NCBI RefSeq assembly: GCF_002163675.1
Contig: NZ_CP019334.1
Location: forward strand, 878,001 to 942,000
Length of the DNA stretch: 64,000 nt
Direction: 5' to 3'
Source of the DNA: Polaribacter sp. SA4-12
GTDB lineage: Bacteria; Bacteroidota; Bacteroidia; Flavobacteriales; Flavobacteriaceae
Shown: positions 46,901-55,092 of the stretch, piece by piece
Numbering within the stretch: the first letter of the stretch is position 1
Layout of the letters: each line of letters begins with the position of its first letter
The notes under the pieces: model-generated
What the model saw: the letters and a program-made list of their open reading frames with translations, nothing else
The model's database searches: none
Told to the model about the DNA's origin: nothing
Program-made: the position numbers and the translations under genes

Positions 46901-46938
46901 AAAGCCCGCGTTAAGGATTGAAACGGCATCCTTTTTTA
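46901..46938 (+). ncRNA. Flavo-1-like conserved hairpin/terminator
   Basis: The sequence GCCCGCGTTAAGGATTG followed by AAACGGCATCC and a T-run forms a stem AAGGAT/ATCCTT (46913-46918 with 46928-46933) around a G/A-rich loop. This arrangement recurs widely in Flavobacteria and resembles, from memory, the Flavo-1 RNA motif. It also looks like the terminator of the DUF4268 gene. Assignment to the named motif is uncertain. Confidence 0.4.
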
Positions 46939-46980
46939 TTTTTACTTTATAAGAGTTATTATTGTTTATTAATAAAGAGA

Positions 46981-47013
46981 TTGCCACAGTTTACAAAAAA
47001 GTAAACTTAGCAA
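46981..47013 (+). repeat. Interrupted hairpin TTGC-AGTTTAC / GTAAACT-GCAA
   Basis: Arms TTGC (46981-46984) plus AGTTTAC (46988-46994) pair with GTAAACT (47001-47007) plus GCAA (47010-47013) around six As. Role unknown; it lies before a possible 40-codon reading frame. Confidence 0.5.
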
Positions 47014-47103
47014 TGAAAAAATTAAAAAGATATAGTGGAAAGCCTGACCTGAAAGGTAACGCCCAAATTATCACTACAATTTATTCTGATAAAATACTGA
47101 AAA

Positions 47104-47130
47104 CAAAAAAAATCGCCCAAATGAGCGATT
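47104..47130 (-). terminator. Terminator after the DUF4870 gene
   Basis: On the minus strand, a 6-bp stem AATCGC/GCGATT (8-nt loop) is followed by a T-run, starting 28 nt after the stop codon at 47158. Confidence 0.7.
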
Positions 47131-47157
47131 CTTAAATTCTTACTTCTCTCTTTTCAA

Positions 47158-47496
47158 CTATTTTATAAAAGTAATACTGAAAGGGTAACTTGGTGGTTCA
47201 TTATTACTTGCTTTTATTGCATTTATGATTGGGAATATTAGATAGAAAAAACCTATTGCGATTAAGCCTAAAATGCCTAATCCTACCAATAAAATTAAAG
47301 GAATACAGATTAAGATGTAGATAAACATCGATATTCTAAAGTTTAGAATTGCTTTACCGTGTTGATCCATACCTAAGACTTCATCTTTCTTAGTAAGCCA
47401 CAAAACCAAAGGAACGATAAAACCTCCAATACCAGTTACAAAATCTAGTAATTGACTTAAATGTGTAAGTACTAATAATTGTTTGTCTTCTTTCAT
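47158..47496 (-). CDS. DUF4870 small membrane protein
   Basis: A 112-residue protein with about three membrane segments, typical of DUF4870: an early LTHLSQLLDFVTGIGGFIVPLVLWLTKK, then the FLGMDQHGKAILNFRISM-type motif (here LGMDQHGKAILNF), then a hydrophobic C-terminal half ending near YPFSITFIK. Function unknown. Single gene, divergent from mnmE. Confidence 0.88.
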   Translation of the reverse strand: MKEDKQLLVLTHLSQLLDFVTGIGGFIVPLVLWLTKKDEVLGMDQHGKAILNFRISMFIYILICIPLILLVGLGILGLIAIGFFYLIFPIINAIKASNNEPPSYPFSITFIK

Positions 47497-47641
47497 GATT
47501 ATCTATTCAATTTTAATTGTGTACTTATTTGACGCTGAAATTCTTGTTTTGTTACAACAATTAATGATTTAAAGGAATTGCACTATAAAAATACCAAATA
47601 ATTTTAAGATAAAAATGGTATTTAGAATAAATTAAGCTGTG

Positions 47642-47649
47642 TATATTTG
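47642..47649 (+). promoter_or_regulatory. Predicted -7 box of mnmE
   Basis: TATATTTG matches TAnnTTTG and ends 4 nt before the mnmE ATG at 47654, so the message would be leaderless or almost so. No clear -33 TTG is seen. Confidence 0.45.
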
Positions 47650-47653
47650 CAGT

Positions 47654-49048
47654 ATGATTAAAAACGATACTATTATTGCTTTGGCAACTCCTGCTGGTGT
47701 TGGAGCTATTTCTGTGATTAGACTTTCTGGTGAAAATGCGATTACTATTGTTGATGCTTTTTTTAAATCTGTTAGAAAAGGTAAAACGCTGAAGAATCAG
47801 AAATCTCATACGATTCATTTGGGTCATATTGTACAGAATGATATTCTTTTAGATGAAGTTTTAGTGTCCGTTTTTAAAGATCCGAATTCTTATACTGGTG
47901 AAAATGTCATTGAAATTTCTTGTCATGGATCTAGCTTTATTCAGCAAGAAATTATTCAACTTTTTTTAAAAAATGGCTGTAGAATGGCTGATAATGGTGA
48001 GTTTACAATGCGTGCTTTTTTGAATGGTAAAATGGATTTATCGCAAGCTGAAGCTGTTGCTGATGTTATTGCATCGAATTCTGCAGCGAGTCATCAAATG
48101 GCAATTCAGCAAATGCGTGGTGGAATTACCAATGAATTGAAAGAATTGCGTGTTCAGTTATTAGATTTTGCTGCTTTAATAGAGCTTGAATTAGATTTTT
48201 CTGGTGAAGATGTTGAGTTTGCAGACAGAACTAAATTTAAAGAATTAGTGGCAAAAATCACTTTTGTTTTAAAACGTTTGATTGATTCTTTTTCTTTTGG
48301 AAACGCTATGAAATATGGAATTCCGGTTGCAATTATTGGAGAACCAAATGTTGGAAAATCAACTTTGTTAAATACGCTTTTAAACGAAGAAAAAGCAATT
48401 GTATCTGATATTGCAGGTACAACTAGAGATGCTATTGAAGATGAAATTATTATTGATGGTGTCGCATTTCGTTTTATTGATACTGCAGGAATTAGAGAAA
48501 CTGAAGATGTTATTGAAAGTATCGGAATTAGAAAAGCTTATGAAAAAGCGGATAATGCGCAGTTAATTATTTTCTTAATTGATGCTAATAAATATATTTA
48601 TTCTAGTGAAGAATTTTTAGAAGAAATTGAAACTATTAAAATTCGTTTTCCTAATAAACGTTTGTTAGTTATTGCGAATAAAGTTGATACTTTATCTTGC
48701 CACGACACTTCTATTTTAGAATCTGAAATTGATAATTTAATTTTACTTTCTGCAAAAAACAAAACTGGAATTGAGGCTTTAAAAGCTGAATTAACTTCTT
48801 TAGTTAATATTGGTGCTTTGAGTAATAATGAAACAATTGTTACCAATTCACGTCATTTTGAGGCTTTAAACAATGCATTAACAGCAATTACTTCTGTTCA
48901 GCAAGGTATTGACCTAGAAATTGGGACTGATTTGTTTTCTATTGATATACGTGAATGCTTACGTCATTTAGGTAATATTACTGGTGAATATGATGTTGAT
49001 AAAGATATTCTTGGACATATTTTTGGGAATTTTTGTATCGGGAAATAG
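47654..49048 (+). CDS. mnmE: tRNA modification GTPase MnmE
   Basis: GTPase that, with MnmG, installs the cmnm5 group on U34 of tRNAs. 464 residues from the ATG at 47654; an upstream ATG at 47639 only adds five residues and lies before the -7 box. The N-terminal folate-binding domain begins DTIIALATPAGVGAISVIRLSG. The G domain has GEPNVGKST near residue 228, DTAGIRET and NKVD. The protein ends in the conserved C-x-G-K (FCIGK) with the catalytic cysteine. Single gene. Confidence 0.97.
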   Translation: MIKNDTIIALATPAGVGAISVIRLSGENAITIVDAFFKSVRKGKTLKNQKSHTIHLGHIVQNDILLDEVLVSVFKDPNSYTGENVIEISCHGSSFIQQEIIQLFLKNGCRMADNGEFTMRAFLNGKMDLSQAEAVADVIASNSAASHQMAIQQMRGGITNELKELRVQLLDFAALIELELDFSGEDVEFADRTKFKELVAKITFVLKRLIDSFSFGNAMKYGIPVAIIGEPNVGKSTLLNTLLNEEKAIVSDIAGTTRDAIEDEIIIDGVAFRFIDTAGIRETEDVIESIGIRKAYEKADNAQLIIFLIDANKYIYSSEEFLEEIETIKIRFPNKRLLVIANKVDTLSCHDTSILESEIDNLILLSAKNKTGIEALKAELTSLVNIGALSNNETIVTNSRHFEALNNALTAITSVQQGIDLEIGTDLFSIDIRECLRHLGNITGEYDVDKDILGHIFGNFCIGK

Positions 49049-49184
49049 GTTAATACTTACATAAAAGCGTCTATAAATCGATAAAAACAGTTCTTATAAC
49101 TCATTATTAATTTCAGCTTAAATACACCAAACACAATCTTATTAAGAAGAATATAATCTTATCATAATAAATTAATCTAAAGCA

Positions 49185-49220
49185 CAAAAAAAAAAGGATG
49201 TCTAAATAAATAGACATCCT
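49185..49220 (-). terminator. Terminator after the carboxyltransferase operon
   Basis: Stem AGGATGTCTA / TAGACATCCT (10 bp, loop AATAAA). The A-run on the left becomes a T-run on the minus strand, terminating the operon that ends at 49243. Confidence 0.85.
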
Positions 49221-49242
49221 CTTATAATATGAACGTTTTGTA

Positions 49243-51168
49243 TTATTTCTTTGGTTCAATTACCAATAAAACGTCGTCTTTACCTACAGAATCACCAGAT
49301 TCTAATGTTATTTCAGTAACAACACCATTAACTTTAGATTCTAAACTATTCATCATTTTCATTGCTTCAACAACTACAAGTGCATCACCAACTTTCACTT
49401 TGTCACCTTTTTTCACTTTGTACTCAACTACCATTCCTGGTATTGGAGCTCTTACAGTACCTTCATTGTCATTACTTTCAGCTTTTTTACCTTTCTTCTT
49501 CTTCTTACGTCTAGGAGATGCTCCACCAGCATTTAAGCTAGCACCAGCCATCATAGGTACAGAAACAGTGAATTTTTCACCATCTACTAATACTTCGATA
49601 TCTTGTAAGTTAGAATCACCAGATTTAGCAGTAAGTTCACCAGAAAGCGCTTTAGCAACTAATTCATCTTCTTTTTTAACTTGTTCTAATGTTTTAGGCT
49701 TAACGTCTGCAGGAATTGGCTCAAGGTCATATTTCCATTTTAAGAAACGTTTTCCAGTAACTGGATATAATGCACAAAGTACTTCATCATCTATGTCTTT
49801 AGCAAGCGTACCAAATTTCTCTTTTACAGCATCCATTTCAGGCTCTAAAATAGACCCTGGTCTAACTGTAATTGGAGTTTCACCTCTTTCGTATCCGATT
49901 AAGGCTTTTTTCTGAACTTCAGGATTTATTGGATGAGTTGTTTTTCCGTATAAACCATAGCAAAGATCCTTAACCTCTTTAGTAATATTAGAATACTCAC
50001 CTTCGTAAGTATCAAATAATACATTGTTTACAGTTTGAACACCTACAATCTGAGAAGTTGGAGTTACTAAAGGAATATTTCCTAAGTCTTTACGAACTTT
50101 TGGTAATAAACGGAATACCTCATCTAATTTATCTAACTTGTCCATTGCTTTAAGCTGGTTCACTAGATTAGAAAGCATACCACCCGGAGTTTGGTGTAAT
50201 AAAACATTAATATCAGTAATAGCATAATTAGGAGTATTATCTAAATGCTTATACTTAGGAATGTCTTTTTCCATTTCGCTTGCAATAGCTGTAATCTTCT
50301 TAATATCCATTCCTGTATCACGGTTAGTACCGAGTAAAGTCATAATAAGAGGTTCAACAGCTGGATGAGAAGTACGGTAAGCGTATGGTCCGATACAAGT
50401 ATCAACAATATCAACACCTGCTTCAATAGCCTTTAATATAGATAAATCTGCCATACCTGAAGTAAAGTGAGTATGTAGGTTTAATGGAATATCAGTTATT
50501 GATTTAATCTCACGTACTAAATTGTAAATATCATAAGGAGCAATTAAACCTGCCATATCTTTAAGGCAAATAGAATCTACACCAAACGCGATTAAATCTT
50601 TAACTTTATTGATATAGTATTCTTGGTTATAAACATCACCACCTAAACGAGGTTGGTTTAATGTATAACAAACTACACCTTGAAAATGCTTACCATTATC
50701 TTTGATTACTTTTGCAGCAGTTTCAAAATTACGGAAATCATTTAATGCATCAAAACAACGGAAAATATCCATTCCATTATCAATAGAACGTTGTACAAAA
50801 GATTGAACAACATCATCAGCATAATTACGGTAACCTACTACATTTTGCCCACGTAACAACATTGAAAATGGTGTTTTTGGCATATGTTTTTTTAAGGTAC
50901 GTAAACGCTCCCAAGGATCTTCTCCTAAAAAACGGTGCATTGTATCAAATGTAGCTCCACCCCATGTTTCCACAGCGTTATAACCTGCATCATCAATCAT
51001 TTCAGCTACGTGTAACATATCTTCAGTACGACCTCTAGTCGCAAATAAAGACTGATGACCATCACGTAAACTAACGTCATTAATTTTAATTGGATTAGCA
51101 GCTTTTGGTCTATCTGCTTCGAATTTTAGTTGTGTCATTTCTAAGACACCGTGCTTATCGTATTTCAC
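49243..51168 (-). CDS. Biotinylated carboxyltransferase (pyruvate/oxaloacetate type, transcarboxylase 5S + 1.3S-like fusion)
   Basis: 641 residues: a pyruvate-type carboxyltransferase TIM barrel (DVSLRDGHQSLFATR near residue 30, metal-binding ICLKDMAG and HTHFTSG motifs), a PYC-OADA conserved domain, an Ala/Lys-rich linker, and a biotinyl domain with EAMKMMN, in which K604 carries biotin. This plan equals OadA of oxaloacetate decarboxylase and also the transcarboxylase 5S subunit joined to the 1.3S biotin subunit. It is the last gene of a three-gene operon with a methylmalonyl/propionyl-CoA-type carboxyltransferase and a 62-residue protein. No biotin carboxylase and no OadB-type membrane pump is adjacent, favouring methylmalonyl-CoA:pyruvate transcarboxylase, though pumping or carboxylation with distant partners is possible. 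An internal start at codon 11 is an alternative. Confidence 0.9.
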   Translation of the reverse strand: MKYDKHGVLEMTQLKFEADRPKAANPIKINDVSLRDGHQSLFATRGRTEDMLHVAEMIDDAGYNAVETWGGATFDTMHRFLGEDPWERLRTLKKHMPKTPFSMLLRGQNVVGYRNYADDVVQSFVQRSIDNGMDIFRCFDALNDFRNFETAAKVIKDNGKHFQGVVCYTLNQPRLGGDVYNQEYYINKVKDLIAFGVDSICLKDMAGLIAPYDIYNLVREIKSITDIPLNLHTHFTSGMADLSILKAIEAGVDIVDTCIGPYAYRTSHPAVEPLIMTLLGTNRDTGMDIKKITAIASEMEKDIPKYKHLDNTPNYAITDINVLLHQTPGGMLSNLVNQLKAMDKLDKLDEVFRLLPKVRKDLGNIPLVTPTSQIVGVQTVNNVLFDTYEGEYSNITKEVKDLCYGLYGKTTHPINPEVQKKALIGYERGETPITVRPGSILEPEMDAVKEKFGTLAKDIDDEVLCALYPVTGKRFLKWKYDLEPIPADVKPKTLEQVKKEDELVAKALSGELTAKSGDSNLQDIEVLVDGEKFTVSVPMMAGASLNAGGASPRRKKKKKGKKAESNDNEGTVRAPIPGMVVEYKVKKGDKVKVGDALVVVEAMKMMNSLESKVNGVVTEITLESGDSVGKDDVLLVIEPKK

Positions 51169-51206
51169 TATATTATATTTTTTTCGTTTTTATAAATAAA
51201 CTTGTA

Positions 51207-51395
51207 TTACCACTTATGGCCACCAAAGGCTCTACCATGCAAATGAGCAACATTTCTTGCACTCATTGCTCTATTAAGTCCCATTAACATCCAACGGTTC
51301 TCGTGATACTCGTCATGAGTCATATTCTGCATTCGGCTAATCATTATTGCAGCACCGATAGCAGCAGCTTTACGTTTTTTATCTTCTCTTGTCAT
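51207..51395 (-). CDS. Small basic protein between two carboxyltransferase genes
   Basis: A 62-residue protein with a basic start (TREDKKRKAAAIGAAIMISRM), a short hydrophobic stretch (about residues 10-20), and a histidine-rich C-terminus (ARNVAHLHGRAFGGHKW). It is spaced 12 bp from the upstream gene and 38 bp from the downstream gene, in the same direction, so it is probably part of the operon. It could be a small assembly or membrane-contact subunit comparable to the gamma subunits of biotin-dependent decarboxylases, but it lacks a full transmembrane helix. Not recognised. Confidence 0.65.
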   Translation of the reverse strand: MTREDKKRKAAAIGAAIMISRMQNMTHDEYHENRWMLMGLNRAMSARNVAHLHGRAFGGHKW

Positions 51396-51407
51396 AAGAT
51401 ATATCTT

Positions 51408-52964
51408 TTACAATGAAATATTTCCATGTTTCTTAGCAGGAAGTAACTCTGTTTTATTGCAAAGAATATCTAAACTAGCTATTAATCTTCTTCTAGTTTC
51501 AGAAGGAAGAATAACATCATCTATATAACCTCTTTCAGCAGCAAGGTATGGTACACTAAATGCCTTTTCGTACTCATCTATTTTCTCTTGTGTTTTAGCA
51601 ACCTTATCTTCTGCATTTGCAATATCTTTACGGTAACTAGAAATTACTTCTACAGCACCTTTAGCTCCCATTACAGCAATTTCTGCTGTTGGCCATGCAA
51701 ACACCATATCTGCACCTAAAGATTTAGAACTCATTGCTAAATAAGCTCCGCCATAATCTTTACGGCAAACAACTGTCATTTTTGGAACAGTAGCTTCTGA
51801 GTAACTCCATAATAATTTTGCACCATGACGAATAATACCACCCCATTCTTGGTTAACTCCTGGTAAGAATCCTGGAACATCAACAAAAGTTACAATAGGA
51901 ATATTAAAAGCATCACAAGTACGAATGAAACGTGAAATTTTATCTGAAGCATCAATATCAAGACAACCTGCAGAAATCATAGGCTGATTAGCAATAATAC
52001 CAACACTATGGTTGTTTAATCTACCATAACCAACAATACAGTTTTCTGCAAAGTGTTCATGAACTTCCATAAAGTATTCATCATCTAAAACCTCAGTTAT
52101 AATATCTTTCATATTATAAGGAGTTCTAGCATCATCAGGAATGATTGTATCTAAAGAATCACATAATCTTTCAGGATCATCCCCCATAGGGATCATTGGA
52201 GCACGCTCCATATTATTAGAAGGCATAAACTCTAACAATTCACGAATTTGTTCAATAGTGTCTTCATCATTTTCACATGCAAAATGAGAATTACCACTCT
52301 TTGAATTGTGAACCATTGCTCCACCTAAGTCCTCAAAAGTTGTTTCTTCTCCAGTAACAGTTTTAATTACATATGGACTAGTAATAAACATATGACTAGT
52401 CTTCTTTACCATAAATATATAATCTGTCATTGCAGGAGAATATACTGCTCCACCAGCACAAGGGCCCATAATAGCAGATATTTGAGGTATAACACCTGAT
52501 GCACGAGAGTTTCTAAAGAAAATATCTCCATATCCTCTAAGAGCGTCTACACCTTCTTCTACTCTAGCTCCTCCAGAATCATTTAGTCCTACTACAGGCG
52601 CACCTGCCTTTAATGCTAAATCCATTATTTTACAGATTTTAGCAGCATGCATTTCACCTAGAGAACCTCCACGAGAAGTAAAATCTTGTGAAAATGCAAA
52701 TACAGGACGACCATTTACTAATCCATGTCCTACAATAACACCATCAGAGATTATATCTACTTTTTCCATTCCAAAATTAACCGAACGATGCTTTACGAAA
52801 GTATCAACTTCTTTAAAAGTTCCTTCATCAAAAAGTAAGTCTAAACGTTCTCTAGCATTTAACTTCCCTTTTGCTTTTTGTTTCGCAAGTCGCTCTACTC
52901 CACCCATTTTTTTGGCTTCTTCTCTTTTTTGTTTTAAAAGAGCAATTTTCTCAGCTACTGTCAT
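51408..52964 (-). CDS. Acyl-CoA carboxyltransferase (methylmalonyl-/propionyl-CoA type)
   Basis: A 518-residue crotonase-fold carboxyltransferase of the PccB/MmdA/transcarboxylase 12S family. The N-terminal half has FSQDFTSRGGSLGEMHAAKI and NDSGGARVEEGVDAL; the oxyanion loop GPCAGGAVYSPAMTD follows. The C-terminal half has FVDVPGFLPGVNQEWGGIIRHGAKLL, GGAYLAMSSKSLG and WPTAEIAVMGAKGAVE. It takes or gives a carboxyl group between biotin and propionyl-CoA. First gene of the operon with the small protein and the biotinylated pyruvate-type partner. Substrate choice between acetyl- and propionyl-CoA is inferred from family resemblance. Confidence 0.94.
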   Translation of the reverse strand: MTVAEKIALLKQKREEAKKMGGVERLAKQKAKGKLNARERLDLLFDEGTFKEVDTFVKHRSVNFGMEKVDIISDGVIVGHGLVNGRPVFAFSQDFTSRGGSLGEMHAAKICKIMDLALKAGAPVVGLNDSGGARVEEGVDALRGYGDIFFRNSRASGVIPQISAIMGPCAGGAVYSPAMTDYIFMVKKTSHMFITSPYVIKTVTGEETTFEDLGGAMVHNSKSGNSHFACENDEDTIEQIRELLEFMPSNNMERAPMIPMGDDPERLCDSLDTIIPDDARTPYNMKDIITEVLDDEYFMEVHEHFAENCIVGYGRLNNHSVGIIANQPMISAGCLDIDASDKISRFIRTCDAFNIPIVTFVDVPGFLPGVNQEWGGIIRHGAKLLWSYSEATVPKMTVVCRKDYGGAYLAMSSKSLGADMVFAWPTAEIAVMGAKGAVEVISSYRKDIANAEDKVAKTQEKIDEYEKAFSVPYLAAERGYIDDVILPSETRRRLIASLDILCNKTELLPAKKHGNISL

Positions 52965-54070
52965 ATTTATTTATAAAATTATATCATTTTCTACCAGATA
53001 AAGATAATTATTACTCATTTATCTAGCACAATTATTCCTTTCTAAAGTTTCATTTTTATTTAATTTTTAATAAGTTGACAAAATCGTTGACAAATTTGCT
53101 ATATATTGTTAATAATACCTCAAATAATAAACGATTAATACATTTTTTTTAGAAAAAAAATCAATTTAGCAATTATTTAAAACACATGCTAAAAAACACC
53201 GTAAAAAACTAATATACAAATACTTAAGCCAGCGAAATCGTTGTATTAATCATCATTTATTAAGCACAAAAAAAATAAAAAACCCTACCTAATCAGAATA
53301 ATTTATACTTAAATAGAGAATTTTTATCACAGAAAAGCATAAATAGATTTTTTTATTTAATCAATTATGATTGATTATATCCCCTAAATAAATTTTTAAG
53401 TACAAATTTAGATGTTTAATTCGCTACTTATTCTTTTTAATTTATGTTCAAATTGAATTGATATACATATATGTATATCAATTCAATTTCTGTTTTAACA
53501 AAAAAAATACATCTTCAATAATTTTTTAATATTGAATTGAACATATAAACGCAACTTTTAGCGAATAATGATATAATAGTTTTACTCTTGGTTATCTTTA
53601 AAGGACTCTAATTAGAACTACTTATGGTACTTATTTCAACAATATTATATAATACCATCATTTTTATCAGTTGTTGATGCCTTTTTATATGCAGATAATG
53701 ATATTTTAACAGGATATTGTTTTATTAAGAGCATGAAAAACGTAAATCTGCTGATACACCCACCCCCAAATTATGGGGAAGTAAAACTATATAGAAGATT
53801 TAAGTTAGGTTAATTACATAATTTTTACTTTTGGGGGCAGAGAGCGTAGTGTTTTTTTAGATTTCTTTCATTAGATTCGCACAGGAAAATGGTAGTGTAG
53901 ATTAGGTATATGATCAAACATTTATACCTATAATATTATATGTTTGATTTGTAGTATTCAGAATATACCTGTACCCTGATTTGCATCTAAAAAACACAAA
54001 TAGTTGATTATCAATATTTGTTGTTTTTTGTATCTGGAAGTAAACACAAATAATAAACTTATAATCCACT
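52965..54070. other. 1.1-kb gene-free region
   Basis: Very AT-rich DNA between the carboxyltransferase operon (transcribed leftwards) and the YchJ-like gene. It contains a perfect 40-bp palindrome (53450-53489) and, at about 53760-53845, a CCCCCAAA...TTTGGGGG inverted pair. I found no convincing coding region on either strand and no tRNA. Confidence 0.6.
53450..53489. repeat. Perfect 40-bp palindrome
   Basis: Both 20-nt halves are exact reverse complements (left half begins AAATTGAATTG and runs to ACATA at the centre). Weaker outer arms TATGTTCAA and TTGAACATA lie around it. There is no loop, so it favours a cruciform, a protein site or a replication-related element over a terminator. Confidence 0.85.
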
Positions 54071-54436
54071 ATGAATTGTCCTTGTAATCCTTCAAAACTA
54101 TACAAAGAGTGTTGTCAAAAAGCACACAATAACATAGAAAGTGTTACCACTGCAGAACAATTAATGCGTTCTAGATATAGCGCTTTTGTTTTTGCTGATA
54201 TTAAATACTTGCACAAAAGTCATCATAGTTCTACAAGACTTTCTAAAAAAGAATACAAAGAATTAGAAAAGTGGACAAAATCTGTAAAATGGGTTAAATT
54301 AGAAATAATAAATACGACAAAAGACACTGTCCATTTTAATGCTTTTTTTATAGAAAATGGAAATTTAGAAAATATACAAGAAAACTCTAATTTTTGCAAA
54401 GAGAATAATTATTGGGTTTATTTAAAAGGAGAATAA
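54071..54436 (+). CDS. YchJ family metal-binding protein
   Basis: A 121-residue protein of the YchJ/UPF0225 family. The N-terminal SEC-C-like zinc motif is CPCNPSKLYKECC, followed by the family block TTAEQLMRSRYSAFVFADIKYL and the HxSTR motif (HHSSTRLSKKEY). It is probably a zinc protein of unknown role. Shorter than E. coli YchJ because the second SEC-C motif at the C-terminus is missing. Confidence 0.88.
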   Translation: MNCPCNPSKLYKECCQKAHNNIESVTTAEQLMRSRYSAFVFADIKYLHKSHHSSTRLSKKEYKELEKWTKSVKWVKLEIINTTKDTVHFNAFFIENGNLENIQENSNFCKENNYWVYLKGE

Positions 54437-54564
54437 AATTAATCTTAACTTCTAATAGTTTATAAAGTCTACATTACTGTTTTAAATATTTTATTCATTT
54501 TTCTAATAAAATAAAATTTAATATTAAGAAAATCAGTAACTTTATAAAAACTTATATGTACCAA

Positions 54565-54753
54565 ATGAATTTTATTAAAAAACTGGGTATAGCTAACTCC
54601 TTAATGTTAGTATTATGCATTCTTATTATTCTTGTAGCAGAATATCTTTTTCTAACTGGTGATAAATTGCATGGAATTTTTCTTGGCCTTTGGGCTCCTA
54701 CATTATTAGGAGTAATGATTTACTTAAAATTAATAAATCATGAGCGCAGATAA
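54565..54753 (+). CDS. Small two-helix membrane protein
   Basis: 62 residues from the ATG at 54565 (an ATG three codons upstream is possible). Two hydrophobic helices: IANSLMLVLCILIILVAEYL and GIFLGLWAPTLLGVMIYL, separated by a short polar turn (FLTGDKLHG). The 3' end overlaps the start of another small membrane gene by 14 nt. Function unknown. Confidence 0.7.
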   Translation: MNFIKKLGIANSLMLVLCILIILVAEYLFLTGDKLHGIFLGLWAPTLLGVMIYLKLINHERR

Positions 54754-54847
54754 TATAGTTCTCTATCTTTCTATTTTTGTTGGTATATGCGTCTTTATTT
54801 GGGCTTACGTTATGATAAACGAATTTAATAAAGTTAGTAAAGATTAA
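54740..54847 (+). CDS. 35-residue single-helix membrane protein
   Basis: A short gene overlapping the previous one by 14 nt in another frame. It encodes MSADNIVLYLSIFVGICVFI, then WAYVMINEFNKVSKD: one hydrophobic helix with a short charged tail. The overlap and the balanced helix-plus-polar-tail structure support it as a real subunit-like peptide of the same operon. Not recognised. Confidence 0.55.
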   Translation: MSADNIVLYLSIFVGICVFIWAYVMINEFNKVSKD

Positions 54848-55034
54848 ATCTTATTTATTCCTATAAAGCTAATTTTTAAAAATATTATTATTTCATTTGA
54901 TTGTAATTATCTTTTTTTACTGATTATACACTTATTATAGACAACCTATTTTAATTTCTAATTTAAAAAAAATGTATTCATTTTTAATGTTTATTAAATC
55001 ATTTTTTTTTGATATTAATTGACATTTATCTTGT

Positions 55035-55062
55035 TTTGAAAAAAAGCAATTAGATACTTTTG
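55035..55062 (+). promoter_or_regulatory. Predicted promoter for the outer-membrane-type protein gene
   Basis: TTTG at 55035-55038 and -7 box TACTTTTG at 55055-55062 with a 16-bp spacer, followed by a leader of about 25 nt. Confidence 0.55.
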
Positions 55063-55092
55063 CTTGATAAATAATCTTTAATAAAAATAATT

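Noticed and set aside
47013..47135. 40-codon reading frame beginning MKKLKRYSGKPDLKG after a hairpin
   Set aside because: It runs through the terminator of the DUF4870 gene on the other strand, has no recognised relatives from memory and no clear promoter; kept only as a possibility.
49229..49915. 228-residue frame opposite the biotinylated carboxyltransferase
   Set aside because: Entirely antisense to a well-conserved enzyme; serine/proline-rich composition is typical of a shadow frame.
53914..54105. 63-residue frame on the minus strand before the YchJ-like gene
   Set aside because: Low-complexity, antisense to the start of a recognisable gene, no motif.
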